The position numbers and the translations under genes were made by a program. Below are positions 1 to 8,080 of a DNA stretch of 64,000 bases, in pieces; position 1 is the first letter of the stretch; the number at the start of each line of letters is the position of its first letter. The notes beneath the pieces were generated by a model, which did no database searches, was not told the origin of the DNA, and saw only the letters and a list, made by a program, of their open reading frames with translations. This DNA comes from Streptomyces pseudovenezuelae (lineage in GTDB: Bacteria; Actinomycetota; Actinomycetes; Streptomycetales; Streptomycetaceae): NCBI RefSeq assembly GCF_029892565.1, contig NZ_JARXVH010000004.1:124001-188000 (forward strand), read 5' to 3'.

Positions 1-374
1 TCGATCTCGTCGACGTCCAGGCGCTTCAGGCTCGCCTCGACGGCCTGGCGGATGTAGGGCGGGTCGTTGCGGATGACCCGGCGCGTGGGCTCGCCCGGCG
101 GGATGGACAGGGCGAACTTGGTCGCGATGACGACCCGGTCCCGGTAGGCCTTGAAGAACGGGGACAGGAAGCGCTCGTTCTCGCCCTGGCCGTACGCGTC
201 CGCCGTGTCGTACAGCGTGATCCCCAGTTCGAGGGCGCGCTCCAGGGTGGCGCGGGACTCCTGCGCGTCCGAGGGGCCGTACGCGAAGCTCATGCCCATG
301 CAGCCCAGGCCCTGGACGCCGACCTCCGGACCGGTGGCGCCGAGTCGCACGGTCGGGATCCTGCCGTTCGTCAT
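1..374 (-). CDS. Aldo/keto reductase, N-terminal part (cut by window edge)
   Basis: NAD(P)H-dependent carbonyl reductase of the aldo/keto reductase superfamily (YajO/YghZ-like TIM barrel). About 124 N-terminal residues are visible and the gene runs off the left edge. Seen: an early strand with VQGLGCMGMS, the YDTADAYGQGENE segment carrying the catalytic Asp and Tyr, and ATKF with the catalytic Lys. The ATG at 374 overlaps the TGA of the upstream merR gene (ATGA), so the two are translationally coupled and share the merR promoter near 860. The likely role is aldehyde or ketone detoxification under MerR control; the substrate is unknown. Confidence 0.93.
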   Translation of the reverse strand, partial: MTNGRIPTVRLGATGPEVGVQGLGCMGMSFAYGPSDAQESRATLERALELGITLYDTADAYGQGENERFLSPFFKAYRDRVVIATKFALSIPPGEPTRRVIRNDPPYIRQAVEASLKRLDVDEI

Positions 375-841
375 CGCACTTTCTCCGCCTCGTAGGCGCG
401 GGCGCCGTCGGCGTCCGCGTAGAAACTGATCTTCCGGTCGAGCACCGCGAGCGTGTCCTGGAGCTCGGCGATCCTCGTCAGTACGTCCCTGCGGGTCGCT
501 TCGAGCAGCTCGAAGCGGTCGCCGAAGGTGTGGTCGCCCTCGCGCACGAGTTCCGCGTACCGGACCATGTCGGCGACCGGCATGCCGGTGAGCCGGAGTT
601 TGCCGACGAGGTCGAGCCAGTCGAGGTCGCGGTTGCTGTAGCGGCGCTGACCGGTGTGGGAGCGGTCGACGTGCGGCATGAGGCCGATGCGCTCGTACCA
701 GCGCAGGGTGTGCGCGGTCAGGCCGGTGAAGGCGACGACCTCGCTGATCGTGTAGCTGTCCTCGCCCTCGGGGCGCCGGTGCGGGTGGGGCGGGGCGCCG
801 CAGAGGTCGGTCCTGGTGGGGGTGGTCTCCATCACCGTCAT
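371..841 (-). CDS. MerR family transcriptional regulator
   Basis: Activator/repressor of 156 residues with an N-terminal winged HTH (YTISEVVAFTGLTAHTLRWYERIGLM at about 29-54, a textbook MerR recognition region with RWYERIGL) and a C-terminal coiled coil (about 105-145). No Cys pair is seen in the effector region, so metal sensing is not indicated. Start choice: the ATG at 841 lies exactly 7 bases after a TAGCGT -10 box, predicting a leaderless mRNA; an ATG at 832 is an in-frame alternative, and longer forms would cross the operator. It overlaps the downstream aldo/keto reductase by 4 bases and very likely controls both genes through the spacer palindrome at 859-876. Confidence 0.93.
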   Translation of the reverse strand: MTVMETTPTRTDLCGAPPHPHRRPEGEDSYTISEVVAFTGLTAHTLRWYERIGLMPHVDRSHTGQRRYSNRDLDWLDLVGKLRLTGMPVADMVRYAELVREGDHTFGDRFELLEATRRDVLTRIAELQDTLAVLDRKISFYADADGARAYEAEKVR

Positions 842-848
842 GCACTTA

Positions 849-879
849 ACGCTATGGCCTTGGAGTGCACTCCAAGCAA
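849..879 (-). promoter_or_regulatory. MerR-type promoter with spacer palindrome
   Basis: Reading on the minus strand, -35 TTGCTT (879-874) and -10 TAGCGT (854-849) are 19 bp apart. The spacer region holds a perfect 18-bp palindrome, CTTGGAGTG/CACTCCAAG at 859-876. A 19-bp spacer with a palindrome inside is the hallmark of promoters that MerR proteins activate by DNA distortion. Known for the family; binding by the adjacent MerR is inference. Confidence 0.8.
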
Positions 880-938
880 GCGGAACAGGTAATAAATCGG
901 CAGGACGCGACGGCGAGGCGCTCGCTAGCGTACGGGCC

Positions 939-1409
939 ATGAGTCTCGTACGCCGTGCCGGGCCGGAGGATGCGCCGGAAGTGCTGCGCCTGCGCCAGGT
1001 GATGATCGACGCACTGCCGGGGTCGGATCCGTCGACGGAGTGGCACGCGGAGTCGCTGCCCACGTTGCGAAAGAAGCTGGGTGAGAGCGACGGCGACTTC
1101 GCCGCGTTCGTCGTGGATCATCCCGAGCGGCCGGAGGGGCTTGCGGCGCTGGTCGTGGGCACGGTCGACTACCGGATCGGGAAGGCGGGCGATCCGCGCG
1201 GGGCGGTCGGCTTCGTCTTCAGCGTGGCGACCGACCCGGACGCCCGGCGCCGCGGGTACGCGCGCGCGTGCATGGCGGAGCTGCTGTCCTGGTTCCGCGA
1301 GCGGGGCGCCGTCCGGGTCCACCTCACCGCGTCGCCGCAGGCCGAGCCGCTCTACGTCTCCCTCGGCTTCCGCCCCAAGCCGGACCCCTTGCTGGAGCTG
1401 CGCCTGTGA
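939..1409 (+). CDS. GNAT family N-acetyltransferase
   Basis: Acetyl-CoA-dependent N-acetyltransferase of 156 residues. The acetyl-CoA loop is seen as SVATDPDARRRGYARACMAELL (motif A, RRxGxA), followed by the C-terminal strand EPLYVSLGFRP typical of GNAT motif B. The substrate cannot be told. Start: ATG at 939 lies 7 bases after TAGCGT (926-931), again the leaderless pattern; extending to 816 would overlap the merR promoter. It is divergent from merR and 18 bp upstream of the serine hydrolase, which has its own -10 box. Confidence 0.93.
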   Translation: MSLVRRAGPEDAPEVLRLRQVMIDALPGSDPSTEWHAESLPTLRKKLGESDGDFAAFVVDHPERPEGLAALVVGTVDYRIGKAGDPRGAVGFVFSVATDPDARRRGYARACMAELLSWFRERGAVRVHLTASPQAEPLYVSLGFRPKPDPLLELRL

Positions 1410-1427
1410 GCGCATAGGCTCGACGGC

Positions 1428-2246
1428 ATGTCGCTGAAGAGCCTCGCGCTGATCGAGAACTGGCCGGTTCCCACCGCCGCGGCGGGCGCCGTACGCGCGG
1501 ACGGCACGCTCCTGGGCACGCACGGCCCGGCGGACCACCGCTTCCCGCTGGCCTCGGTCACCAAGCCGCTCACCGCGTACGCCGCCCTCGTCGCGTACGA
1601 GGAGGGGGCGATCGACCTCGACGAACCGGCCGGTCCGCCCGGCGCGACGGTGCGGCATCTGCTCGCGCACACCTCGGGCCTAGCCTTCGACGAACACCGC
1701 GTGACGGCTCCGCCCGGTGAGCGGCGGCTGTACTCCAACGCCGGTTTCGAGCAGCTCGGCGAGCACATCGCCACGGCCACGGAGATCCCCTTCGCCGACT
1801 ACCTGCACCAGGCGGTGCTCGAACCGCTCGGCATGACCGCCACCTCCCTCGACGGCTCCCCCGCGAAGGACGGCGTCTCGACGGTCGAGGACCTGCTCCG
1901 CTTCGCCGCCGAGGTCCAGGCCCCGCGCCTGCTCGACCCGCGCACGGTCGCCGAGGCGATGACGGTCCAGTACCCGGGCACCAAGGGCGTCCTGCGGGGC
2001 TACGGCCACCAGAACCCCAACGACTGGGGCCTCGGCTTCGAGATCCGTGACTCCAAGTCCCCGCACTGGACGGGCGGTTCGTCCTCCCCGCGCACCTTCG
2101 GCCACTTCGGCCAGTCGGGTACGTTCCTGTGGCTCGACCCGGACGCGGGCGCGGCCTGTGTCGCCCTGACGGACCGGGCGTTCGGGCCCTGGGCGATCGA
2201 GGCGTGGCCGCCGTTCACGGACGCGGTGCTCGCCGAACTCCCCTAG
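1428..2246 (+). CDS. Serine hydrolase, beta-lactamase/class C-like family
   Basis: Cytoplasmic-looking serine hydrolase (Pfam beta-lactamase, PBP4*/class C fold), 272 residues, without signal peptide. The nucleophile motif is S43-V-T-K46 (SxxK), the second motif Y102-S-N (YxN), and a C-terminal FGQSG segment takes the place of the KTG/HxG triad. Such proteins are esterases, D-aminopeptidases or transpeptidase relatives rather than true beta-lactamases. Start: ATG 1428 is 7 bases after TAGGCT (1415-1420). It converges on the pirin gene; the two stop codons share a CTAG, overlapping by 4 bases. Confidence 0.9.
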   Translation: MSLKSLALIENWPVPTAAAGAVRADGTLLGTHGPADHRFPLASVTKPLTAYAALVAYEEGAIDLDEPAGPPGATVRHLLAHTSGLAFDEHRVTAPPGERRLYSNAGFEQLGEHIATATEIPFADYLHQAVLEPLGMTATSLDGSPAKDGVSTVEDLLRFAAEVQAPRLLDPRTVAEAMTVQYPGTKGVLRGYGHQNPNDWGLGFEIRDSKSPHWTGGSSSPRTFGHFGQSGTFLWLDPDAGAACVALTDRAFGPWAIEAWPPFTDAVLAELP

Positions 2247-2923
2247 CCCTGGCCCCAGTTCTGACCCTGGCCCGCCATCTCCCACACCAGCAGCTCGACG
2301 GGCGTCACCCCCACCGCCTCGACCCCCTTCGCGTCGGTGATGCGGGCCGCGTCCCCCGCCCCCAACTCCTCGCCGTCCAGCCGGACTTCGCCGCGCACGA
2401 CATGGACGTACACATAGGCCCCGTCCGGCACGGCCGACCGCTCCCCCACGCCCAGTCGCCGTACGTGCAGCATCGCGCCCGCCTCCGGGACGGCGTACGG
2501 CGTGGAGTCGGCGATGCCGTGGACGATCTCGTAGACGGGGTCGCCGCCCGGCCGCAGCGGGGCCAGCCACATCTGTACGAAGACCAGGGGCGCCGAGCCG
2601 TCGTTGCGCTCCACGTGCCGTACGCCCGCTCCCGAGCTGAGGCGCTGGACGTCTCCGGGGCGGACGACCGTCTCGTGGCCGGTGGAGTCCCGGTGGGTCA
2701 GCTCGCCCTCGACCACCCACGTGACGATCTCGGTGTGGCTGTGCGGATGCTCGTCGAAGCCGGCGCCGGGGGCCAGGCGCTCCTCGTTGCAGGCGATGAC
2801 CGCACCGAAGCGGAGGTTGCCGGGGGCGTAGTGCGGGCCGAACGAGAAGGCGTGCCACGACTCGATGCCGGCCGCCGGCTCGCCCCCTGGATAGCGCGCA
2901 GCAGCGCGCCGTACGTCCGTCAC
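2243..2923 (-). CDS. Pirin family protein
   Basis: Bicupin of 226 residues. Pirins are Fe/Ni-binding cupins; bacterial members include quercetinases and redox cofactors. The N-terminal cupin has the metal-ligand pattern HPHSHTEIVTWVVEGELTH (His-x-His ... His/Glu) near residues 59-77 followed by RPGDVQRLSSGAGVRHVE. The C-terminal cupin is more divergent, as usual. Start: GTG at 2923 lies 7 bases after TACGGT (minus strand, 2936-2931), so a leaderless start is preferred; GTG 2932 is an alternative with an AGG 6 bases upstream. Divergent from fasR, convergent with the serine hydrolase. Confidence 0.9.
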   Translation of the reverse strand: MTDVRRAAARYPGGEPAAGIESWHAFSFGPHYAPGNLRFGAVIACNEERLAPGAGFDEHPHSHTEIVTWVVEGELTHRDSTGHETVVRPGDVQRLSSGAGVRHVERNDGSAPLVFVQMWLAPLRPGGDPVYEIVHGIADSTPYAVPEAGAMLHVRRLGVGERSAVPDGAYVYVHVVRGEVRLDGEELGAGDAARITDAKGVEAVGVTPVELLVWEMAGQGQNWGQG

Positions 2924-3016
2924 GGAGACCACCGTAGACCTGTGACGGCGCCGGTGAGGGCCGTGCGCGACACCCGCCCACGCACGCCACCGTCCCGATG
3001 AGGCAGTCTTGTCCCC

Positions 3017-4219
3017 GTGCCCGAACCCGAAGCCAGTCAGCCCGGCGCCCCGGTGCCCGTCCATTCGCACTCCGCGACCCTGAGGCGCCTTGAGAAGTCG
3101 TCCGGCAGTCTCGCCGCGCAGGCCATCGCGCGGATGGACGAGACGCTGCCGTGGTACCGGGCGATGCCCCCGGAGAACCGTTCCTGGATCGGGCTGGTCG
3201 CCCAGGCGGGTATCGCCGCGTTCACCGAGTGGTTCCGGCGCCCCGACGCCCCGCAGGCCATCTCCACCGACGTGTTCGGCACCGCGCCCCGTGAGCTGAC
3301 CCGGGCGATCACGCTGCGGCAGACGGTCGAGATGGTGCGGACCACCATCGAGGTCATGGAGTCCGCGATCGACGAGGTCGCGGCCCCCGGCGACGAGAGC
3401 GTGCTGCGCGAGGCGCTGCTGGTGTACGCCCGCGAGATCGCGTTCGCCACCGCCCAGGTGTACGCCCAGGCCGCCGAGGCACGCGGTGCCTGGGACGCGC
3501 GCCTGGAGTCGCTCGTGGTCAACGCGGTGCTGAGCGGGGAGGCCGACGAGGGCGCCGTCAGCCGGGCCGCGGCCCTCGGGTGGAACGCGCCCGAGCATGT
3601 CTGCGTCGTCCTGGGGACCGCGCCCGACGGGGACTCCGAGCTGACCGTCGAGGCCATCCGGCGGGCCGCGCGCCACGCCAAGCTGCAGGTGCTCACCGGC
3701 GTGCTCGGCGACCGGCTCGTGGTGATCGCCGGTGGCAGCGACAACCCGATCGCCGTCGCCAAGTCGCTGATCGGGCCCTTCGCCGCAGGTCCCGTGGTGG
3801 CCGGACCCGTCGTGCCCGACCTGCTCGCCGGGACGAGGTCCGCGCAGGCCGCGGCCGCCGGGCTCAAGGCGTGTTCCGCCTGGCAGGACGCCCCGCGGCC
3901 GGTCCTCGCGGACGATCTGCTGCCGGAGCGGGCGATGGCCGGGGATCCCGGCGCGCGTGAGCAGTTGGTGGAGGAGATCTACAGACCGCTGGAGGAAGCC
4001 GGGTCGGCACTTCTGGAAACGCTCTCGGTCTATCTCGAACAGGCGAGCAGTCTCGAAGGCGCCGCCCGAATGCTCTTCGTGCATCCGAACACCGTGCGCT
4101 ACCGGCTTCGACGTGTGACTGACGTCACCGGCTGGTCGCCTTCGGATGTACGGTCGGCGTTCACGTTGCGGATCGCGCTGATCCTGGGACGTCTGGCCGA
4201 TGGAGATCTCCAGGCCTAG
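3017..4219 (+). CDS. fasR: FasR, PucR-type activator of fatty acid synthesis
   Basis: Transcriptional regulator of 400 residues directly upstream of fabD-fabH-acpP-fabF. In Streptomyces coelicolor the gene at this position, FasR, activates the fab operon. Seen: an N-terminal helical region (about 1-160), a GGDEF-like/CdaR middle part (about 190-290) and a C-terminal PucR-type HTH_30 (SSLEGAARMLFVHPNTVRYR at about 344-363, then the second helix to 390). GTG 3017 is 7 bases after CAGTCT (3004-3009). A near-palindrome just after its stop (4222-4242) is a candidate binding site in the fabD promoter region. Orthology rests on gene order plus domain architecture. Confidence 0.95.
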   Translation: MPEPEASQPGAPVPVHSHSATLRRLEKSSGSLAAQAIARMDETLPWYRAMPPENRSWIGLVAQAGIAAFTEWFRRPDAPQAISTDVFGTAPRELTRAITLRQTVEMVRTTIEVMESAIDEVAAPGDESVLREALLVYAREIAFATAQVYAQAAEARGAWDARLESLVVNAVLSGEADEGAVSRAAALGWNAPEHVCVVLGTAPDGDSELTVEAIRRAARHAKLQVLTGVLGDRLVVIAGGSDNPIAVAKSLIGPFAAGPVVAGPVVPDLLAGTRSAQAAAAGLKACSAWQDAPRPVLADDLLPERAMAGDPGAREQLVEEIYRPLEEAGSALLETLSVYLEQASSLEGAARMLFVHPNTVRYRLRRVTDVTGWSPSDVRSAFTLRIALILGRLADGDLQA

Positions 4220-4221
4220 CC

Positions 4222-4242
4222 TTTTGTCGGGGCCCTACAAAA
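4222..4242. promoter_or_regulatory. Near-palindrome upstream of fabD, candidate FasR site
   Basis: A 21-bp near-perfect inverted repeat with arms TTTTGTCGGG and CCCTACAAAA (one mismatched pair). It sits directly after the fasR stop and 66 bp before fabD. It may be an operator for FasR or, being GC-rich with flanking T/A, the fasR terminator. The sequence alone does not decide. Confidence 0.5.
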
Positions 4243-4308
4243 CCGCCCCGTGTTCTTCGTCCCTGTCCCCACGGGCGGTCGTGGCCGTCCGCAAGAGAGA
4301 GTGTGAGA

Positions 4309-5247
4309 GTGCTCGTACTCGTCGCTCCCGGCCAGGGCGCTCAGACGCCCGGCTTCCTGACTCCCTGGCTCGAACTCCCCGGTGCCGCCGACCGCGTCGC
4401 CGCGTGGTCGGACGCCATCGGCCTGGACCTCGCCCACTACGGCACGCAGGCCGACGCGGACGCGATCCGTGACACCGCCGTCGCCCAGCCGCTGCTGGTC
4501 GCCGCCGGGCTCCTGTCCGCCTCCGCCCTGGGTGACATCACCCCGGGCGCGGTCGCGGGCCACTCCGTCGGCGAGATCACCGCCGCCGCCTTCGCGGGCG
4601 TCCTGGACGACACCGCCGCGCTGACCCTCGTACGCAAGCGGGGTCTGGCCATGGCCGACGCCGCCGCGATCACCGAGACCGGCATGTCGGCGCTGCTCGG
4701 CGGCGACCCCGAGGTCTCCGTCGCGCACCTGGAGAAGCTGGGGCTGACCCCGGCCAACGTGAACGGCGCGGGCCAGATCGTCGCGGCCGGCACGCTGGAG
4801 CAGCTCGCCGCGCTGGCCGAGGACAAGCCCGAGGGCGTCCGCAAGGTCGTCCCGCTCAAGGTCGCCGGCGCCTTCCACACGCACCACATGGCCCCCGCCG
4901 TCGACGCGCTGGCCAAGGCCGCCGCGGATCTCACGCCGGGCGACCCGAAGCTGCCGTACGTCTCCAACAAGGACGGGCGGACGGTCGCGACCGGCGCCGA
5001 GATCCTGGAGCGGCTCGTCGGTCAGGTCGCCAACCCGGTCCGCTGGGACCTGTGCATGGAGACCTTCAAGGAGCTCGGCGTCACGGCCCTGGTCGAGGTG
5101 TGCCCCGGCGGCACCCTGACCGGCCTCGCCAAGCGCGCGCTGCCCGGTGTGAAGACGCTGGCCCTCAAGACCCCCGACGACCTCGACGCGGCTCGCGAGC
5201 TCATCGCCGAGACGCTCACATCTGCCGCTGACGCGGCGGGTGCCTGA
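4309..5247 (+). CDS. fabD: Malonyl-CoA:ACP transacylase FabD
   Basis: Transfers malonyl from CoA to ACP, the extender-unit loading step of type II fatty acid synthesis; in Streptomyces the same enzyme can also serve polyketide ACPs. 312 residues. Seen: VAPGQGAQTPG at the N-terminus, nucleophile S86 in GHSVGE, catalytic H190 in AGAFHTHHM and the C-terminal GTLTGLAKR. Start: GTG 4309 gives the family N-terminus MLVLVAPGQGAQ with a GAGAG ribosome site 7 bases upstream; GTG 4303 would add two residues with poor spacing. First gene of the fabD-fabH-acpP-fabF operon, 16 bp before fabH. Confidence 0.97.
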   Translation: MLVLVAPGQGAQTPGFLTPWLELPGAADRVAAWSDAIGLDLAHYGTQADADAIRDTAVAQPLLVAAGLLSASALGDITPGAVAGHSVGEITAAAFAGVLDDTAALTLVRKRGLAMADAAAITETGMSALLGGDPEVSVAHLEKLGLTPANVNGAGQIVAAGTLEQLAALAEDKPEGVRKVVPLKVAGAFHTHHMAPAVDALAKAAADLTPGDPKLPYVSNKDGRTVATGAEILERLVGQVANPVRWDLCMETFKELGVTALVEVCPGGTLTGLAKRALPGVKTLALKTPDDLDAARELIAETLTSAADAAGA

Positions 5248-5263
5248 CAAGGAGCCCGAGAGC

Positions 5264-6259
5264 ATGTCGAAGATCAAGCCCAGCAAGGGCGCCCCGTATG
5301 CGCGCATCCTGGGCGTCGGCGGCTACCGGCCGACCCGGGTCGTGCCGAACGAGGTGATCCTCGAGACGATCGACTCCTCCGACGAGTGGATCCGTTCGCG
5401 CTCGGGCATCGAGACCCGGCACTGGGCCAACGCCGAGGAGACGGTCGCCGCGATGTCGATCGAGGCGTCCGGCAAGGCGATCGCCGATGCCGGGATCTCC
5501 GCCGAGCAGATCGGCGGCGTGATCGTCTCGACCGTCTCGCACTTCAAGCAGACCCCTGCCGTGGCGACGGAGATCGCCGACAAGCTCGGCACCAACAAGG
5601 CAGCCGCGTTCGACATCTCGGCGGGCTGCGCCGGCTTCGGCTACGGCCTCACCCTCGCCAAGGGCATGATCGTCGAGGGCAGCGCCGAGTACGTGCTCGT
5701 CATCGGCGTGGAGCGGCTGTCCGACCTGACCGACCTGACCGACCGTGCGACGGCCTTCCTGTTCGGTGACGGCGCGGGCGCGGTCGTCGTGGGCCCCGCC
5801 AAGGAGCCGCACATCGGCCCGACCGTCTGGGGCTCCGAGGGCGACAAGTCCGAGACCATCAAGCAGACCGTGCCGTGGACCGAGTACGACAGCACGGGCA
5901 AGTTCCCTGCCATCACGCAGGAGGGCCAGGCGGTGTTCCGCTGGGCCGTGTTCGAGATGGCGAAGGTCGCCCAGCAGGCGCTGGACGCGGCCGGAATCAC
6001 CGCGAACGACCTGGACGTCTTCATTCCCCACCAGGCCAACGAGCGGATCATCGACTCGATGGTGAAGACGCTGAAACTGCCGGAGCACGTCACGGTCGCG
6101 CGTGACGTACGCACCACCGGCAACACCTCGGCCGCCTCGATTCCGCTCGCGATGGAGCGGCTTCTGGCGACCGGTGAGGCGAAGAGCGGCGACACCGCGC
6201 TCGTCATCGGCTTCGGGGCGGGTCTCGTGTACGCCGCGACGGTCGTTACCCTCCCCTAG
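5264..6259 (+). CDS. fabH: Beta-ketoacyl-ACP synthase III FabH
   Basis: Condenses an acyl-CoA primer with malonyl-ACP to start fatty acid chains; in Streptomyces FabH favours branched-chain primers and so sets the iso/anteiso profile. 331 residues, normal length. The catalytic triad is C122 (AGCAGFGYGL), H256 (IPHQANERI) and N287 (TGNTSAAS). Start: ATG 5264 has AAGGAG 9 bases upstream; a longer in-frame start at 5240 would overlap fabD and lacks a ribosome site. Followed by acpP after 81 bp, where a small 5-bp hairpin (6259-6271) may set relative expression of the abundant ACP. Confidence 0.97.
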   Translation: MSKIKPSKGAPYARILGVGGYRPTRVVPNEVILETIDSSDEWIRSRSGIETRHWANAEETVAAMSIEASGKAIADAGISAEQIGGVIVSTVSHFKQTPAVATEIADKLGTNKAAAFDISAGCAGFGYGLTLAKGMIVEGSAEYVLVIGVERLSDLTDLTDRATAFLFGDGAGAVVVGPAKEPHIGPTVWGSEGDKSETIKQTVPWTEYDSTGKFPAITQEGQAVFRWAVFEMAKVAQQALDAAGITANDLDVFIPHQANERIIDSMVKTLKLPEHVTVARDVRTTGNTSAASIPLAMERLLATGEAKSGDTALVIGFGAGLVYAATVVTLP

Positions 6260-6340
6260 GCACTGCGTGCCGGATCATCATCGGGTCCGTCACGGGCATC
6301 ACCGCCAAACCCTCTGGATCACAAAGAAGGAGCGCCTGAC

Positions 6341-6589
6341 ATGGCCGCCACTCAGGAAGAGATCGTCGCCGGTCTCGCCGACATCGTGAACGAGATCGCC
6401 GGCATCCCGGTTGAGGACGTCCAGCTGGACAAGTCCTTCACCGACGACCTGGACGTCGACTCGCTGTCCATGGTCGAGGTCGTCGTCGCCGCCGAAGAGC
6501 GCTTCGACGTCAAGATCCCCGACGAGGACGTCAAGAACCTCAAGACGGTCGGCGACGCGACCGACTACATCCTCAAGCACCAGGGCTGA
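6341..6589 (+). CDS. acpP: Acyl carrier protein
   Basis: Carries growing acyl chains on a 4'-phosphopantetheine arm for type II FAS. 82 residues, strongly acidic, with the attachment serine S41 in the DSLS motif (DDLDVDSLSMVEVVV). A strong AAGGAG ribosome site lies 9 bases before the ATG, as expected for one of the most abundant proteins of the operon. Lies between fabH and fabF; the 84-bp gap to fabF contains only the next ribosome site and no clear terminator. Confidence 0.97.
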   Translation: MAATQEEIVAGLADIVNEIAGIPVEDVQLDKSFTDDLDVDSLSMVEVVVAAEERFDVKIPDEDVKNLKTVGDATDYILKHQG

Positions 6590-6673
6590 GTCACCGCTCA
6601 GACCCGACTGCATGGCCCCGCCACCCGGCGGTGGCGCCGCTGAATCCTCGTAATCGTTGGAGAAAGAATTCCC

Positions 6674-7945
6674 GTGAGCCCGACCAATCGCACCGTGGTC
6701 GTCACCGGTATCGGCGCAACCACACCGCTGGGTGGCGACGCAGCCTCGACCTGGGAGGGGATGGTCGCCGGCAGGTCCGGTGTGAAGCCCCTGGAGCAGG
6801 AGTGGGCCGCCGAGCAGGCGGTCCGGATCGCCGCGCCCGCCGCCGTCGACCCCTCCGAGGTCATCCCGCGTCCGCAGGCCCGCCGCCTGGACCGCTCGGC
6901 GCAGTTCGCGCTGATCGCGGCCAAGGAGGCCTGGGCCGACGCCGGTTTCACCGACAAGGCCGGTGAGGACGCGGCCGTCGACCCCGACCGCCTGGGCACC
7001 GTCATCGCCTCCGGCATCGGCGGTGTGACGACCCTGCTCGACCAGTACGACGTGCTGAAGGAGAAGGGCGTCCGCCGCGTCTCCCCGCACACCGTTCCCA
7101 TGCTGATGCCCAACGGCCCGTCCGCCAACGTGGGTCTGCTCGTGGGCGCCCGGGCGGGCGTGCACACGCCGGTCTCCGCCTGCGCGTCGGGCGCCGAGGC
7201 CATCGGCTACGCCATCGAGATGATCCGTACGGGCCGCGCCGACGTCGTCGTCGCGGGCGGCACGGAGGCGGCGATCCACCCGCTGCCCATCGCCGCGTTC
7301 GGCAACATGATGGCGATGTCCAAGAACAACGACGACCCGCAGGGCGCCTCGCGTCCCTACGACACCGGCCGGGACGGCTTCGTCCTCGGCGAGGGTGCCG
7401 GCGTGATCGTCCTGGAGTCCGCCGAGCACGCCGCCAAGCGCGGTGCCCGCGTGTACGCGGAGGCGGTCGGACAGGGCATCTCCGCCGACGGCCACGACAT
7501 CGTGCAGCCGGAGCCGGAGGGGCGCGGTATCTCGCACGCCCTGCAGAACCTGCTCGACAACACCGACCTGGACCCGGCGGAGATCGTGCACGTGAACGCG
7601 CACGCGACCTCCACGCCGGCCGGTGACGTGGCCGAACTGAAGGCGCTGCGCAAGGTGTTCGGCGACGACGCCGACCACATGGCGGTCTCCGCGACCAAGT
7701 CGATGACCGGTCACCTGCTCGGCGGCGCCGGCGGTGTCGAGACGGTCGCGACCGTCCTCGCGCTGTACAACCGGCTCGCCCCGCCGACCATCAACGTCGA
7801 GAACCTCGACCCGGAAGCGGAGGCCAACGCGGACGTCGTCCGCGGCGAGGCCCGCAAGCTTCCTGTCGAGGGCCGCATCGCCGCGCTGAACGACTCGTTC
7901 GGGTTCGGCGGGCACAACGTGGTGCTTGCGTTCCGTACGGTCTGA
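6674..7945 (+). CDS. fabF: Beta-ketoacyl-ACP synthase II FabF
   Basis: Elongating condensing enzyme of type II FAS, 423 residues. The thiolase-fold Cys-His-His triad is present: C170 (SACASGAEAIGYA), H310 (VNAHATSTPAGD) and H347 (TGHLLGGAGG); a glycine-rich GFGGHN motif lies near the C-terminus. GTG start with GGAGAAAG about 8 bases upstream. Intact catalytic Cys and cognate ACP next door mark it as primary metabolism rather than a chain-length factor. Last gene of the fab operon, closed by the hairpin at 7967-7994. Confidence 0.97.
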   Translation: MSPTNRTVVVTGIGATTPLGGDAASTWEGMVAGRSGVKPLEQEWAAEQAVRIAAPAAVDPSEVIPRPQARRLDRSAQFALIAAKEAWADAGFTDKAGEDAAVDPDRLGTVIASGIGGVTTLLDQYDVLKEKGVRRVSPHTVPMLMPNGPSANVGLLVGARAGVHTPVSACASGAEAIGYAIEMIRTGRADVVVAGGTEAAIHPLPIAAFGNMMAMSKNNDDPQGASRPYDTGRDGFVLGEGAGVIVLESAEHAAKRGARVYAEAVGQGISADGHDIVQPEPEGRGISHALQNLLDNTDLDPAEIVHVNAHATSTPAGDVAELKALRKVFGDDADHMAVSATKSMTGHLLGGAGGVETVATVLALYNRLAPPTINVENLDPEAEANADVVRGEARKLPVEGRIAALNDSFGFGGHNVVLAFRTV

Positions 7946-7966
7946 GAATTGCCGTGAACGGCGTTT

Positions 7967-7994
7967 GGCCCGCTCCCCGGGTTGGGGGCGGGCC
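7967..7994 (+). terminator. Hairpin after fabF
   Basis: GC-rich stem with outer arms GGCCCGC and GCGGGCC and an inner CCCC/GGGG pair around a short loop, 21 bp after the fabF stop. There is no U-tract, which is common for Streptomyces terminators. It separates the fab operon from the convergent DUF3145 gene. Confidence 0.7.
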
Positions 7995-8027
7995 ACTTCG
8001 TCGTTTGTCGGCTGCCGGCCGGTGGGG

Positions 8028-8054
8028 GCTGGTCGCGCAGTTCCCCGCGCCCCT
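8028..8054. repeat. Dispersed Streptomyces intergenic repeat, copy 1
   Basis: A 27-bp element beginning GCTGGTCGCGCAGTTC and ending CCGCGCCCCT. An identical 27-bp copy lies at 38566-38592. Both copies sit between convergent genes. This motif is widespread in Streptomyces intergenic regions, a point from general knowledge and not checked here. Its GC-rich complementary parts (GCGCGG... / ...CCGCGC) can fold, so a role in transcript ends is possible. Confidence 0.85.
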
Positions 8055-8080
8055 TAGGGAGATGCACCTGACGGCGTTTC

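Noticed and set aside
1428..2246. Serine hydrolase as an antibiotic-resistance beta-lactamase
   Set aside because: No signal peptide and no KTG motif; the features are those of esterase or peptidase relatives.
2243..4084. Long upstream extension of the pirin gene through fasR
   Set aside because: Only the last 226 codons are pirin; the rest is antisense to fasR.
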